Assembly (NCBI RefSeq): GCF_022179525.1
Contig: NZ_BPQX01000014.1
Span: 181,737-245,736 of the forward strand
DNA from: Methylobacterium persicinum
GTDB lineage: Bacteria; Pseudomonadota; Alphaproteobacteria; Rhizobiales; Beijerinckiaceae
Length of the DNA stretch: 64,000 bases
Direction: 5' to 3'
This document shows positions 54,434-62,485 of the stretch, piece after piece. Numbering within the stretch: position 1 is the stretch's first letter; each line of letters opens with the position of its first letter. The position numbers were made by a program, and so were the translations under genes. Under the pieces are notes generated by a model. That model did not search any database, had not been told where the DNA came from, and saw only the letters and a program-made list of their open reading frames with translations.

Positions 54434-55906
54434 ATGCAGGCTGTGAGCGCGGGCGTCGATAGGCATGAACTTCGGCAGATCATCGCCGGCCTGAGCGAGG
54501 GCGTGATCCTGGTCGAGCCCGACCAGACCATCGCCTACGCCAACGAGGCCGCGCTCGCGATGCATGGCGCCGGCAGCCTGGACGAACTCGGGCCGACGGT
54601 CGACGCGTATCGCGAGCGCTTTTGCCTGCGCTACCGCAACAACGTCACCCCGAACCAGTATCCCATCGAGCGGGTGGTGGAGGGCGAGCGCTTCCATGAT
54701 GTCGTCGTCGAGGTCCGGCGTACCGACAAGCCCGAGCAGGATTTCGTGCACTCCCTGCGCAGCCTCGTCGCCACCGACCGCGAGGGCAAGCCGAGCTGCC
54801 TTGCCCTCATCCTCAAGGACGTGACCGACCAGTTCGAGGCCGAGGACCGGTTCGAGGCGACCTTCAACGCCAACCCGGCCCCGGCGGTCATCACCCGCCT
54901 GTCGGACCTGCGGCACGTGAAAGTGAACGCGGGCTTCCTGGAGATGACCGGCTTCACCCGGGACGCCGTGATCGGCCGCAGCGTCTACGAGGTCGACGTC
55001 CTCGCCGACGCGCGTAACCGCGACCTTGCCATCAACCGGCTCAAGGAGGGCGGCTCCATCCCCCAGATGGAGGCGTGCCTGCGCTTGCCGGACGGGGGCA
55101 GCCGCTTCGTCATCGTGGCTGGTCAGCCCATCGAGATGGGCGACGAGCCGTGCATGCTCTTCACCTTCGCTGACCTCGAACTCCGGCGGAAGGCCGAGAC
55201 GGCCCTTCGCCAGAGCGAGGCGCGCTTCGCCAAGGCCTTCCGCCTGACGCCGGTCCCGACAGTGCTGGCGCGGGCCAAGGATTTCCACGTCACCGGAATC
55301 AACGAGGCCTTCACCCGGGTGTTTGGCCCAGGCGAGGACAAGGTCCTGGGGCGGAGCCTGGCCGAGGCCGGCCTCTGGGTGAACGACCGCCAGTGGGTAG
55401 AGTTCGAGGCTGCACTGGAGCGGAAGGGCTACGTCCTCGACGCCGAAGTCTGCCTGCGTCGAGAGGACGGGACGAACCTCGATTGCCTCGTCTCGGCAGA
55501 GCGCATCGAGATCGAGGACGACCCCTTCGTGCTCGCGGTGATGCAGGACATCACCGACCGCAAGCACACCGAGCGGGAGTTGTTCGACGCCATTGAGACG
55601 GTGATGGCCGACACCTCATGGTTCAGCCGGGGGCTGATCGAGAAGCTCGCCAACCTGCGCCGGCCGGATGCGGGACGTTCGGACACCGTCGCGTCCAACC
55701 TGACGGCGCGCGAGCGGCAGATCCTGAACCTCATCTGCTCGGGCCTCGACGATGCGGCCATCGCCCGCAAGCTGGACCTGTCCCGCAACACCGTGCGCAA
55801 CCACGGCGCTGCCCTCTACCGCAAACTCGGTATTCACAAGCGCAGCGAGGCAGTCGTCTGGGGCCGAGAAAACGGTTTTCCGCTGCAGTCGGGCGGAACC
55901 AAATGA
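54434..55906 (+). CDS. Triple-PAS LuxR-family transcriptional regulator
   Basis: 490 residues, cytoplasmic. Three PAS domains (about 12-130, 138-255, 262-385), each ending in a typical PAC strand (LALILKDVTDQF, VLAVMQDITDRK), are followed by a GerE/LuxR HTH at about 420-480 (LTARERQILNLICSGLDDAAIARKLDLSRNTVRNH). There is no receiver domain, so ligand, redox or light input via PAS is likely. It is divergent from the ECF sigma operon, with EcfG-type promoter candidates between them, and lies before the CsbD gene series. Confidence 0.9.
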   Translation: MQAVSAGVDRHELRQIIAGLSEGVILVEPDQTIAYANEAALAMHGAGSLDELGPTVDAYRERFCLRYRNNVTPNQYPIERVVEGERFHDVVVEVRRTDKPEQDFVHSLRSLVATDREGKPSCLALILKDVTDQFEAEDRFEATFNANPAPAVITRLSDLRHVKVNAGFLEMTGFTRDAVIGRSVYEVDVLADARNRDLAINRLKEGGSIPQMEACLRLPDGGSRFVIVAGQPIEMGDEPCMLFTFADLELRRKAETALRQSEARFAKAFRLTPVPTVLARAKDFHVTGINEAFTRVFGPGEDKVLGRSLAEAGLWVNDRQWVEFEAALERKGYVLDAEVCLRREDGTNLDCLVSAERIEIEDDPFVLAVMQDITDRKHTERELFDAIETVMADTSWFSRGLIEKLANLRRPDAGRSDTVASNLTARERQILNLICSGLDDAAIARKLDLSRNTVRNHGAALYRKLGIHKRSEAVVWGRENGFPLQSGGTK

Positions 55907-55998
55907 CTAGCTTACCGGTATAGACGTCTCATTGAAGGCGCGGGACCGCTCGATATCTCAAATTCGGTGCAGGGTTTCTCCAACTGAACGGATCGCCC

Positions 55999-56172
55999 AT
56001 GACCGAAGACAGGAATTCCACTTCGACCGAGCACCTGAAGGGCTCGGTCAAGGAGGCCCTCGGCAAGCTCACCGGCGACACGCGGGTCGAGGCCGAGGGA
56101 CGTCGGCAGAAGCGTGAGGCACGCGCCGCCGAGGCTCCTGGGACGAAGCCCGCAGGCTCGGACCGGCGCTGA
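55999..56172 (+). CDS. CsbD-family stress protein (57 residues)
   Basis: MTEDRNSTSTEHLKGSVKEA... with the CsbD pattern HLKGSVKEALGKLTGDTRVEAEGRRQK and a basic, Ala-rich tail. CsbD proteins are small, highly charged, stress-induced proteins of unclear mechanism. This is the first of four CsbD-type genes in a row on the same strand. Confidence 0.82.
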   Translation: MTEDRNSTSTEHLKGSVKEALGKLTGDTRVEAEGRRQKREARAAEAPGTKPAGSDRR

Positions 56173-56234
56173 CATGCCCGGGAGGCGTCAAGTTCGAGAC
56201 GCCATCTCATCACCCATCACACGAGGACAAAGAC

Positions 56235-56741
56235 ATGGTCGACACGGATCGGATCACGGGCGCCGCCAAGGAACTTGGCGGCAAGGTGCAGGGCGCAGTC
56301 GGCGACATCACCGGCTCGAAGCATGACCAAGTCGAGGGCCGCGCCCGCGAGGCGGCCGGCAAGGCCGAGAACCTTTACGGCCAGGCCAAGGACACCGTTA
56401 GTGACGCGGCCGAGACCGTCGCCGACACCGCCCGCGACATCGGCGGCAGGATCCGGGACAAGGTCAGCGACCTCGTCGGATCCGACGACGTCGAGCACCG
56501 TGCACGCCGGGCCCAGGGTGCCGCCGAGGACCACTTCGACCGGGCGCAGCGCTCCGTGCGCCGGGCCGCGGACGACGCCTCCGACTACGCGCAGGACGCC
56601 TACGAGCGCGGCTCCCGCGCCCTGCGCCACGGCAATGGCGGGGTGAGCGGCCAGGTCGCCGAGTACCCGCTCGCCTCCCTGCTCATCGCCGGCGCCGTCG
56701 GCTTCGGCCTCGCCCTGCTCGTCAACGCGAACCGCGACTGA
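56235..56741 (+). CDS. CsbD-domain protein with C-terminal membrane anchor
   Basis: 168 residues. The N-terminal CsbD region (DRITGAAKELGGKVQGAVGDITGSKHDQVEGRAREAAGKAE) runs into an amphipathic helical repeat (about 45-135) and a C-terminal TM helix (LASLLIAGAVGFGLALLV), like ElaB/YqjD inner-membrane anchors. AGGACAAAG lies before the ATG. Likely a membrane-tethered stress protein (inference). Confidence 0.82.
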   Translation: MVDTDRITGAAKELGGKVQGAVGDITGSKHDQVEGRAREAAGKAENLYGQAKDTVSDAAETVADTARDIGGRIRDKVSDLVGSDDVEHRARRAQGAAEDHFDRAQRSVRRAADDASDYAQDAYERGSRALRHGNGGVSGQVAEYPLASLLIAGAVGFGLALLVNANRD

Positions 56742-56747
56742 GCCATC

Positions 56748-56773
56748 ACCGCCATACGACACCGCCATACGAC
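56748..56773 (+). repeat. 13-bp tandem duplication
   Basis: ACCGCCATACGAC occurs twice head to tail (56748-56760 and 56761-56773) in the 62-bp gap between the anchored CsbD gene and the next membrane-protein gene. It looks like a simple local duplication; no function is evident. Confidence 0.8.
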
Positions 56774-56803
56774 TACGAACGACCCACTACCCGGAGTGAA
56801 AGC

Positions 56804-57730
56804 GTGACCACGATCCAGACCACCGCGTCCCCCCTCGCCACCGCAGGCGCACAGGCCGACACTCGCGCCGTGCTGCTCAACGAGGTGTCCTGGGGCGCCA
56901 TCTTCGCCGGCGCCGTGACTGCTCTCGTGACTCAGGTCATCGTGAACCTCGTCGGCGTGGGCGTGGGCCTCGCCTCGGTCGGCACCACCGCCGCCGACAA
57001 CCCGTCGGCCTCGACCGTGTCGATGGGTGCGGGCATCTGGTTCGTGGCGTCGGGCATCGTCGCCTCCCTGGCCGGCGGGCTCGTCGCCGGTAAGATGTCC
57101 GGCAAGCCGCTGCCGGGAGCGGCCGCCCTGCACGGCCTTGTGTCCTGGGCGGTGACGACGCTGGTCGTCCTGTACCTGCTGACCTCGGCCGCGAGCGGCA
57201 TCGTCGGCGGCACCCTCGGCACCGTGTCGAGCGCGCTCGGCGGCGCGGGCAACCTCGTCGGCGGCACCATCCAGACCGCCGCCACGGCCGCGGCTCCGTC
57301 GCTGTCGAAGATCTCCAACCCCCTCGACGGCATCGAGCAGAAGGTCCGCCAGCAGTCCGCCGGCCAGGACCCGCAGGCTGCCAAGGACGCTGCCGTGGCT
57401 GCCGTGAAGGCCGTGCTGACCGGTGATCCGGCCCAGAAGGAGCAGGCCAAGAACCGGGCCGCCGATGCGCTGGCCAAGGCCCAGGGCATTTCGCCGGACC
57501 AGGCCAAGGCGCAGATCGACGACTACCAGAAGCAGTACGAGCAGGCCGTAACCACCGCCAAGCAGAAGGCCGAAGCCGCGGCCGTGACGGCGAAGTCGGC
57601 CGCCACGCAGGGTGCCTTCTACGCCGCCATCGCGCTGATCCTCGGCGCACTGGCCGCCTTCTTCGGCGGTCGCCTCGGCGCCCCGAAGCCGGTGGCCACG
57701 GTCGGAGCCTACGGCGCCCGTCGCGTCTGA
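56804..57730 (+). CDS. Membrane protein with coiled-coil segment (often annotated 'PhnA-like')
   Basis: 308 residues starting at GTG 56804 (GGAG upstream). Hydrophobic segments at about 30-60, 76-100, 107-130 and 265-285 flank a long charged helical region (about 170-260: ...KNRAADALAKAQGISPDQAKAQIDDYQKQYEQAVTTAKQKAEAAA). Related alphaproteobacterial proteins are labelled 'PhnA-like', but nothing here supports phosphonate metabolism. Position within the CsbD series suggests an envelope-stress role. Confidence 0.75.
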   Translation: MTTIQTTASPLATAGAQADTRAVLLNEVSWGAIFAGAVTALVTQVIVNLVGVGVGLASVGTTAADNPSASTVSMGAGIWFVASGIVASLAGGLVAGKMSGKPLPGAAALHGLVSWAVTTLVVLYLLTSAASGIVGGTLGTVSSALGGAGNLVGGTIQTAATAAAPSLSKISNPLDGIEQKVRQQSAGQDPQAAKDAAVAAVKAVLTGDPAQKEQAKNRAADALAKAQGISPDQAKAQIDDYQKQYEQAVTTAKQKAEAAAVTAKSAATQGAFYAAIALILGALAAFFGGRLGAPKPVATVGAYGARRV

Positions 57731-57817
57731 AGCCCTTCACCGACCTCCGCGCAGATCAGGCGGGGGTCACCCCCGGCCGGAGCATCCGGCCTCACTCGCG
57801 AACCAGGAGTGCACACG

Positions 57818-58018
57818 ATGAGCAGCACCACCGACAAGCTCAAGGGCCTGGCCAACGAGGCCGTCGGCAACGTCAAGCAGGCGGCCGGCAAGGCCACCGG
57901 CAACGACAAGCTGGTGGTCGAAGGCAAGGCCCAGGAACTGAAGGGCGAAGCCCAGCGAACGGTCGGCGAGGCCAAGGACGGCATCAAGAACGTCGCGGAC
58001 AAGATCACCGGCCGCTGA
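57818..58018 (+). CDS. CsbD-family stress protein (66 residues)
   Basis: Canonical CsbD: MSSTTDKLKGLANEAVGNVKQ followed by AAGKATGNDKLVVEGKAQEL and EAKDGIKNVADKITGR. AGGAG lies 8 nt before the ATG at 57818. Highly charged, with no Cys or Trp. Confidence 0.9.
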   Translation: MSSTTDKLKGLANEAVGNVKQAAGKATGNDKLVVEGKAQELKGEAQRTVGEAKDGIKNVADKITGR

Positions 58019-58093
58019 ACGAGACCCGGCGGCCCGGGGCGAATCCGGCGCCCGGCGCCGCCCACTTCTTCCATCCCCCACAGGAGACATCCC

Positions 58094-58477
58094 ATGAACC
58101 GCGACCAGATCCGTGGCGCGTCCCGTCACCTCAAGGGTCGCACGCAGACCGCCATCGGCGGCCTCGCCGGCGATCCGGCCCGCCAGGTGCGCGGGGCCGT
58201 GAATCAGGTGGCCGGTGGTGCCCAATACGCCTACGGCCGCGCCCGCGACCGGGCCGAGGATCTCATCGACGACGGGCGCCACCTTGCCCACGAGGCACGG
58301 GAGCGGGCCGACGATCTCATCGAGGACGGCCGTCACTACGCTCAGGAGGCCAGCCGCCGGGCTCGGACCCACGGCCAACAAGCGATCCGGTACGCCGATA
58401 GCCATCGCACCACGACGCTGCTGGCTTTCGTCGGCGTCGCCTTCGCGCTGGGCTGGCTCGCCCGTTCCTCTCGCTGA
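58094..58477 (+). CDS. CsbD/ElaB-like protein with C-terminal TM helix
   Basis: 127 residues. The N-terminus MNRDQIRGASRHLKGRTQTAIGGLAGD resembles CsbD. Two near-repeats RARDRAEDLIDDGRHLAHEA and RERADDLIEDGRHYAQEA follow, then a C-terminal TM helix (TTLLAFVGVAFALGWLA), as in ribosome-associated inner-membrane proteins of the ElaB/YqjD type. AGGAGA precedes the ATG. Confidence 0.8.
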   Translation: MNRDQIRGASRHLKGRTQTAIGGLAGDPARQVRGAVNQVAGGAQYAYGRARDRAEDLIDDGRHLAHEARERADDLIEDGRHYAQEASRRARTHGQQAIRYADSHRTTTLLAFVGVAFALGWLARSSR

Positions 58478-58501
58478 ACCCGCCCCATCCAGGAGATCCC
58501 G

Positions 58502-58606
58502 ATGATCCGCAAGCTTCTCACCGCCTTCCTGCTGCCGAGGGTGATCGCCTTCGTCTCGCGCCGCGTGACCGGCCGCGCGGCGACGCCCCCGCGCCGGGGC
58601 TACTGA
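58502..58606 (+). CDS. Very small basic protein (34 residues)
   Basis: MIRKLLTAFLLPRVIAFVSRR followed by TGRAATPPRRGY, preceded by AGGAGATCCCG at ideal distance. It has one amphipathic/hydrophobic N-terminal helix and a basic Pro-rich tail. The strong ribosome binding site and position between stress genes support it being real; the family is unknown. Confidence 0.55.
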   Translation: MIRKLLTAFLLPRVIAFVSRRVTGRAATPPRRGY

Positions 58607-58660
58607 CCTGCGGGTTGCGGCGCCCCCGCGACCCGTCCCCCTCCACTGAAAGGATGCGAC

Positions 58661-59143
58661 ATGAGCAAGGGATATCCCTCAATGACGGCCCTACTGGGCC
58701 TGCTCGCGGTGGCGGGCTACCAGAATCGGGACAAGATCGCCGAATGGCTCGGCACTCCCGCGCGGGACGCCCATGGCAACGTCGTCGTTCCGCCGGCGGC
58801 ACGGACCTCGCCGGTGACCGGCTCGTCGATGCCGTCCAACCTGGAACGGGTGCTGGGCGGCGTCGGGTCGGCGGGCGTCGGCGGGCTGCTCGCCAGCGGG
58901 CTGGCCGAACTTGTCGAGCACTTCACCAAGGGCGGCCACGGCGAGACCGCGAACTCCTGGGTCAACAAGGGTGACAACCGGGCCATCGCCGAGGCCGACC
59001 TTGAGCGTGCCATCGGCCCGCTGACTCTCGAACACCTCACGCAGCAGACCGGCCTGAGCCGTTCGGAGGTGCTCTCGCGCCTGTCGCGCGAGCTGCCCTC
59101 CGCCATCGACCGTTACGCCACCGACGGTCGCCGTTTCGCCTGA
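58661..59143 (+). CDS. YidB/DUF937-family protein
   Basis: 160 residues. The C-terminal half fits YidB/DUF937: GLLASGLAELVEHFTKGGHGETANSWVNKGDNRAI and LEHLTQQTGLSRSEVLSRLSRELPSAID. Cytoplasmic or peripheral; function unknown. It continues the same-strand series of small stress proteins. Confidence 0.85.
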   Translation: MSKGYPSMTALLGLLAVAGYQNRDKIAEWLGTPARDAHGNVVVPPAARTSPVTGSSMPSNLERVLGGVGSAGVGGLLASGLAELVEHFTKGGHGETANSWVNKGDNRAIAEADLERAIGPLTLEHLTQQTGLSRSEVLSRLSRELPSAIDRYATDGRRFA

Positions 59144-59240
59144 CCTCGACGGCTTCCATCCCGGTCGCCCCGCCTGGCGGCCGGGTACCCAACGGGCACC
59201 GACATCGGCCGGCCCTTTTCAACGAAGGGAACTGCTACCG

Positions 59241-60929
59241 ATGTCGACTGTCCTGCGTCGTATCCTCATGATGGCGTTCATCGCCGTCCTAGCAGGCCTC
59301 GGGGTCTTCTTCACGGCCCTGCTCGGCCGGCGGCCACGCAAACAGGCTGTGGTACCTGCCGAGGTATTGGTGCCGGTCCTTCCCAAGGGCCCGATCCCAG
59401 CAAAGGCGCACGGCGGACAGGGTCTGGCCGTCGGCATCGTGTGCCTGCTGGTCCTGATGGGATCGGCCGGCGTCATCTACGAGAGCCGTAACGTGCTGTT
59501 CGGGGGCGGGCCCCGGGAGCCCCGCGGGCCCGTGAAGCCCCTGGCCGCCCTTTCGCCGCCCGACGCCGGCAGCGCCCGACCGCAGGGTCGGTCGGACGGG
59601 TCGACCACCGGGTCCGTGCGGGCGTCCCCCCGGGCGGACGAAGCGGTCACCCTTCAGCCCTCGCGCCCACCTGCCCCGACCGCACCGGGCTTCGACGTCG
59701 TGCGCGTCGAGCCGAACGGTGACGCCATCATCGCCGGGCATGCGACGCCGACCGCGACGGTCGAGTTGCTCCTCGACGGCAAACCGGCGGGCAGGGTCCG
59801 GGCCAATGCCGACGGGCGGTTTACCTTCATGCCGCCGGCGCTTCCCACCGGGAACAGCGAGATCGGCCTGCGTGCGACGGACGCCAAGGGAGACATGCAG
59901 CGCGCTCCGGCGAACGTGTCGGTCGTGGTCGCGCCGTCCCGCGATGCCAAGCCGCTCGTCGCCGTGACTTCCCCTGGCAGGCCGACCATGGTCCTGTCGC
60001 AGCCGGACCGGCCTGGCACGACGAACCCGGGCTCCGTCATCGCTTCGGACAGGCAGGCCCAGCGCGATGACGGTGATGCCCCGACGCGGCCGGACGTGGG
60101 CCCACCAGCCTCGGACGAGGCGAAGGCGGAGCGTCCGCACAGCTCGGATACCGGCCCCCTCGCGACGATTGATGCCCTGGCGGTGCCGGCCGGACATGGC
60201 AGCCGGGAGCCGGATGGCTCGACGGGCAATACCTCGAACGGTTCCTCGAACCCGGGAAATCGTTCTCGCCCGGTCGAGGGGACCGTCGCTGCGGCGAAGC
60301 CGCCCAGGGTCGTCACCATCGATGCCCAGGACGGCGGCAGGCTGTTCGTCACGGCTAGGGCGGCAGCAGGGGCCGAGGGTCGGCTCTATCTGAACGACAC
60401 GCTGATTGCGCCGGCGACCGTGGGGCGCGACGGCACCGTGACGTTCGCCATCGGCCACGGCGTGCGGCCGGGCGACTACAAGGTCCGCCTCGACCTCGTC
60501 GATCCTGCGACGGGCAAGGTCAGCGACCGGGCGGAGGTACCGTTCACGGCGCCGGCCGCCGGTCACGACGAGGGCGTCGAATACGCTGTCGGCCAGAGCT
60601 CGTCCGGCGGATCGACGTCCGTGAACGATGTCGCCCGTCGGGGGCCTTCGGTCGATCCGGCGAACCCGTCGCGGCCGTCCACGCCCGGGGGGAGCGCGGC
60701 GGGCTCGTCGAAGGTCACCGTCCCCGGCATCGAGACGGCCCGCATTGAGCGGGGCGACAGCCTGTGGAGGATCAGCCGGCGCACCTACGGCGAGGGCGAG
60801 CGCTACACCCTGATCTACGACGCCAACCAGGATCAGATCCGCCACCCGGACCTAATCTACCCGGGACAGATCCTCGTACTGCCGGACCGGGAAACTTCCC
60901 GAGCCGAGCGGATCAAAAAGCGAGGCTGA
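59241..60929 (+). CDS. Membrane-anchored LysM peptidoglycan-binding protein
   Basis: 562 residues. N-terminal TM segments at about 8-28 and 62-80, a long low-complexity Pro/Ser/Gly region, and Ig-like stretches (VEPNGDAIIAGHATPTATVELLLDGKPAG at about 156). A C-terminal LysM domain (about 505-555: IERGDSLWRISRRTYGEGERYTLIYDANQDQI...LIYPGQILVLP) binds peptidoglycan. It probably ties the inner membrane to the cell wall under stress. GGGAACTGC precedes the ATG. Confidence 0.88.
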   Translation: MSTVLRRILMMAFIAVLAGLGVFFTALLGRRPRKQAVVPAEVLVPVLPKGPIPAKAHGGQGLAVGIVCLLVLMGSAGVIYESRNVLFGGGPREPRGPVKPLAALSPPDAGSARPQGRSDGSTTGSVRASPRADEAVTLQPSRPPAPTAPGFDVVRVEPNGDAIIAGHATPTATVELLLDGKPAGRVRANADGRFTFMPPALPTGNSEIGLRATDAKGDMQRAPANVSVVVAPSRDAKPLVAVTSPGRPTMVLSQPDRPGTTNPGSVIASDRQAQRDDGDAPTRPDVGPPASDEAKAERPHSSDTGPLATIDALAVPAGHGSREPDGSTGNTSNGSSNPGNRSRPVEGTVAAAKPPRVVTIDAQDGGRLFVTARAAAGAEGRLYLNDTLIAPATVGRDGTVTFAIGHGVRPGDYKVRLDLVDPATGKVSDRAEVPFTAPAAGHDEGVEYAVGQSSSGGSTSVNDVARRGPSVDPANPSRPSTPGGSAAGSSKVTVPGIETARIERGDSLWRISRRTYGEGERYTLIYDANQDQIRHPDLIYPGQILVLPDRETSRAERIKKRG

Positions 60930-61042
60930 CTGGACCGCTCTCGATCACAGTTGGCTGGCGCATACGCGTTCCTTCGGGTCACCCCGGGATGAGCGGCTCC
61001 CCGATCGAGTTGGTGGGGTCGCCAGAGGTCCGAGCGCGAGTG

Positions 61043-61330
61043 TCAGCCTTTGCCCAGCCGACGATTGTTCGCCTGGACCTTGCGCCGGTATCCGCGGACG
61101 ACCTTGCGGGGCGTGCCGCCCAACGCGATGGTCGCCGCAGCCTGGCCCGCGGCCTTGACCTTTTCGGTCACCATCAGCCGCGCTTCCTTCCGCGCCTTCG
61201 GCCCACCGAGCATGAACAGCGCCATGCGCTGGCCGATGACCATCTGAGCCTCGACGCCGAGCATCGCGAGCTCGGTGCCCATCGCGACCAGCGATGCGGT
61301 CTTGTTGGTCGGCTTGCGACGGAACCTCAT
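61043..61330 (-). CDS. Small basic helical protein
   Basis: 95 residues, Lys/Arg-rich and Ala-rich: SLVAMGTELAMLGVEAQMVIGQRMALFMLGG, then KARKEARLMVTEKVKAAGQAA. The layout is phasin-like (amphipathic helix plus basic tail), but I cannot assign a family. AGGCACCTTT lies upstream of the ATG. It is followed on the opposite side by the Pmp3 gene. Confidence 0.6.
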   Translation of the reverse strand: MRFRRKPTNKTASLVAMGTELAMLGVEAQMVIGQRMALFMLGGPKARKEARLMVTEKVKAAGQAAATIALGGTPRKVVRGYRRKVQANNRRLGKG

Positions 61331-61361
61331 AAAGGTGCCTCCAATCTGATGGGCTAAAGCC

Positions 61362-61526
61362 TCAGGCGGCGCTCTCGCGCCGGGTCACGATCAGAGCCCA
61401 GATCGTCGCCGGGATCCAGCCGATCAGCGTGATGTGCAGGACGATGCACAGGATCCCCTGGAGCACCTTCCCGCGCAGAAACATGGCGAGCCACGGCGCG
61501 AAGATGCAGATCAGGATCATGATCAT
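61362..61526 (-). CDS. YqaE/Pmp3-family small membrane protein
   Basis: 54 residues with two TM helices: MIMILICIFAPWLAMFLRGK and LCIVLHITLIGWIPATIWAL. This is the conserved Pmp3/YqaE proteolipid fold linked to salt, cold or membrane-potential stress. ATG 61526 has GGAG 9 nt upstream. A GGAAC-N16-TGTT element lies just upstream. Confidence 0.88.
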   Translation of the reverse strand: MIMILICIFAPWLAMFLRGKVLQGILCIVLHITLIGWIPATIWALIVTRRESAA

Positions 61527-61555
61527 GGATGCTGGCTCCGATGGACCGGACACCG

Positions 61556-61580
61556 AACAGGGGCCCGGATCGATGGTTCC
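61556..61580 (-). promoter_or_regulatory. EcfG-type promoter candidate for the Pmp3 gene
   Basis: On the minus strand: GGAAC (61580-61576), 16-bp spacer, TGTT (61559-61556). The predicted start near 61549 leaves a ~23-nt leader with the GGAG ribosome binding site. Same spacing and -10 tetramer as the plus-strand element at 54367. Confidence 0.5.
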
Positions 61581-61685
61581 GTGGCGGCGCGGTTTTGAAC
61601 GATGAGTTGATATGGGCGGCGACTGGCGAGCGCCGAAAGGTAGACAAGACTGCTCGGATACACCTTCGGCCTCTCGCGGTCAGGC

Positions 61686-61844
61686 CTAGATCCTATTGAT
61701 GGGGCCGGGCGGTTGGGGAGCCGGAGGCTCGTCGGGAGGATCCCCCATGGGCGGCAACGGATCGCCCAGCGGCGGGACCGGATCCGGCGGCGGGTCACCA
61801 ACCGGCGGCAGCGGATCGTCCGGGCGCGGCGTGTCGGATTGCAT
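61686..61844 (-). CDS. Proline-rich small protein (52 residues)
   Basis: ATG 61844 follows GGGGGAT at good distance. The product is a run of imperfect repeats (DPLPPVGDPPPDPVPPLGDP, then LPPMGDPPDEPPAPQPP). It is too short to be a known family; it may be disordered. The repeat makes codon bias uninformative, but the ribosome binding site and the in-frame repeats support it. Confidence 0.5.
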   Translation of the reverse strand: MQSDTPRPDDPLPPVGDPPPDPVPPLGDPLPPMGDPPDEPPAPQPPGPINRI

Positions 61845-62016
61845 GTCGTATCCCCCTAGCGCTCCCGGGTAGGAGAGCGGCTCTCAACGCACTGTCAGGT
61901 CTCACGGATGCAGACCGAAGCGTCAGCGCCCATCCGCGTGGGCCGTGAAGGATTTCGGACCGCCCGGACCTGCCCTCGGCCACCCTTGGCCGAGGGCAGC
62001 TTCATGCAGCTGGGTT

Positions 62017-62214
62017 CTATTTGTGGTGCTCGGCGCTCTTGCCGTGGGCCTTCGTCGAGTGCTCGTTGGCCTTCGAAGAGTGGCTGTGCGCCTCCGTGGA
62101 GTGCTTGTGGCCTGCCGCGTGATCGCCCTTGCCATGATGCTCGGCCGCGGCGCGGTGGGACTTCGCGGCCTTCTCGTGATGCTCGGCGGCGTCGGTGTGA
62201 GCCTTGTGGGGCAT
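62017..62214 (-). CDS. Histidine-rich small protein
   Basis: 65 residues, about one third His/Lys: MPHKAHTDAAEHHEKAAKSH, AAEHHGKGDHAAGHKHSTEA, EHSTKAHGKSAEHHK. No membrane segment. Heptad-like A/H/K spacing suggests a single long helix that could bind metal ions. Similar His-rich small proteins are common in Methylobacterium and rhizobia, with no known role. Confidence 0.65.
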   Translation of the reverse strand: MPHKAHTDAAEHHEKAAKSHRAAAEHHGKGDHAAGHKHSTEAHSHSSKANEHSTKAHGKSAEHHK

Positions 62215-62485
62215 GATGTTTTCCTGGGCTTACCTGCCTATTCGGCAGGTACGAAACATCCTCCAGCTGGAACCGTTGCCCGCCTCGCGTTAAGTTGACA
62301 ATTCAAGCGGCAAGTCTGCCAGTCGATACCGGTTATAATCGATACGCACAAGCCTATCGTCACACAGCATTATTTTCAGAATCACCTATTTTGCGGTTTC
62401 AATCTTTGGGTGATTCATACTACTACGGTCGAGCTGTGGCGTGTCCGCGAGACGACTGTATGGCGTGCCGTCCGTGGGGCCCTGC

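Noticed and set aside
55896-55920. GGAAC-N16-CGGT element before the first CsbD gene
   Set aside because: The GGAAC lies inside the last codons of the PAS-LuxR gene and the -10 differs (CGGT); too weak to claim as a promoter.
62281-62420. GGAAC...CGTT pair near the His-rich gene
   Set aside because: Nearest match has 14-bp spacing and points away from the gene.
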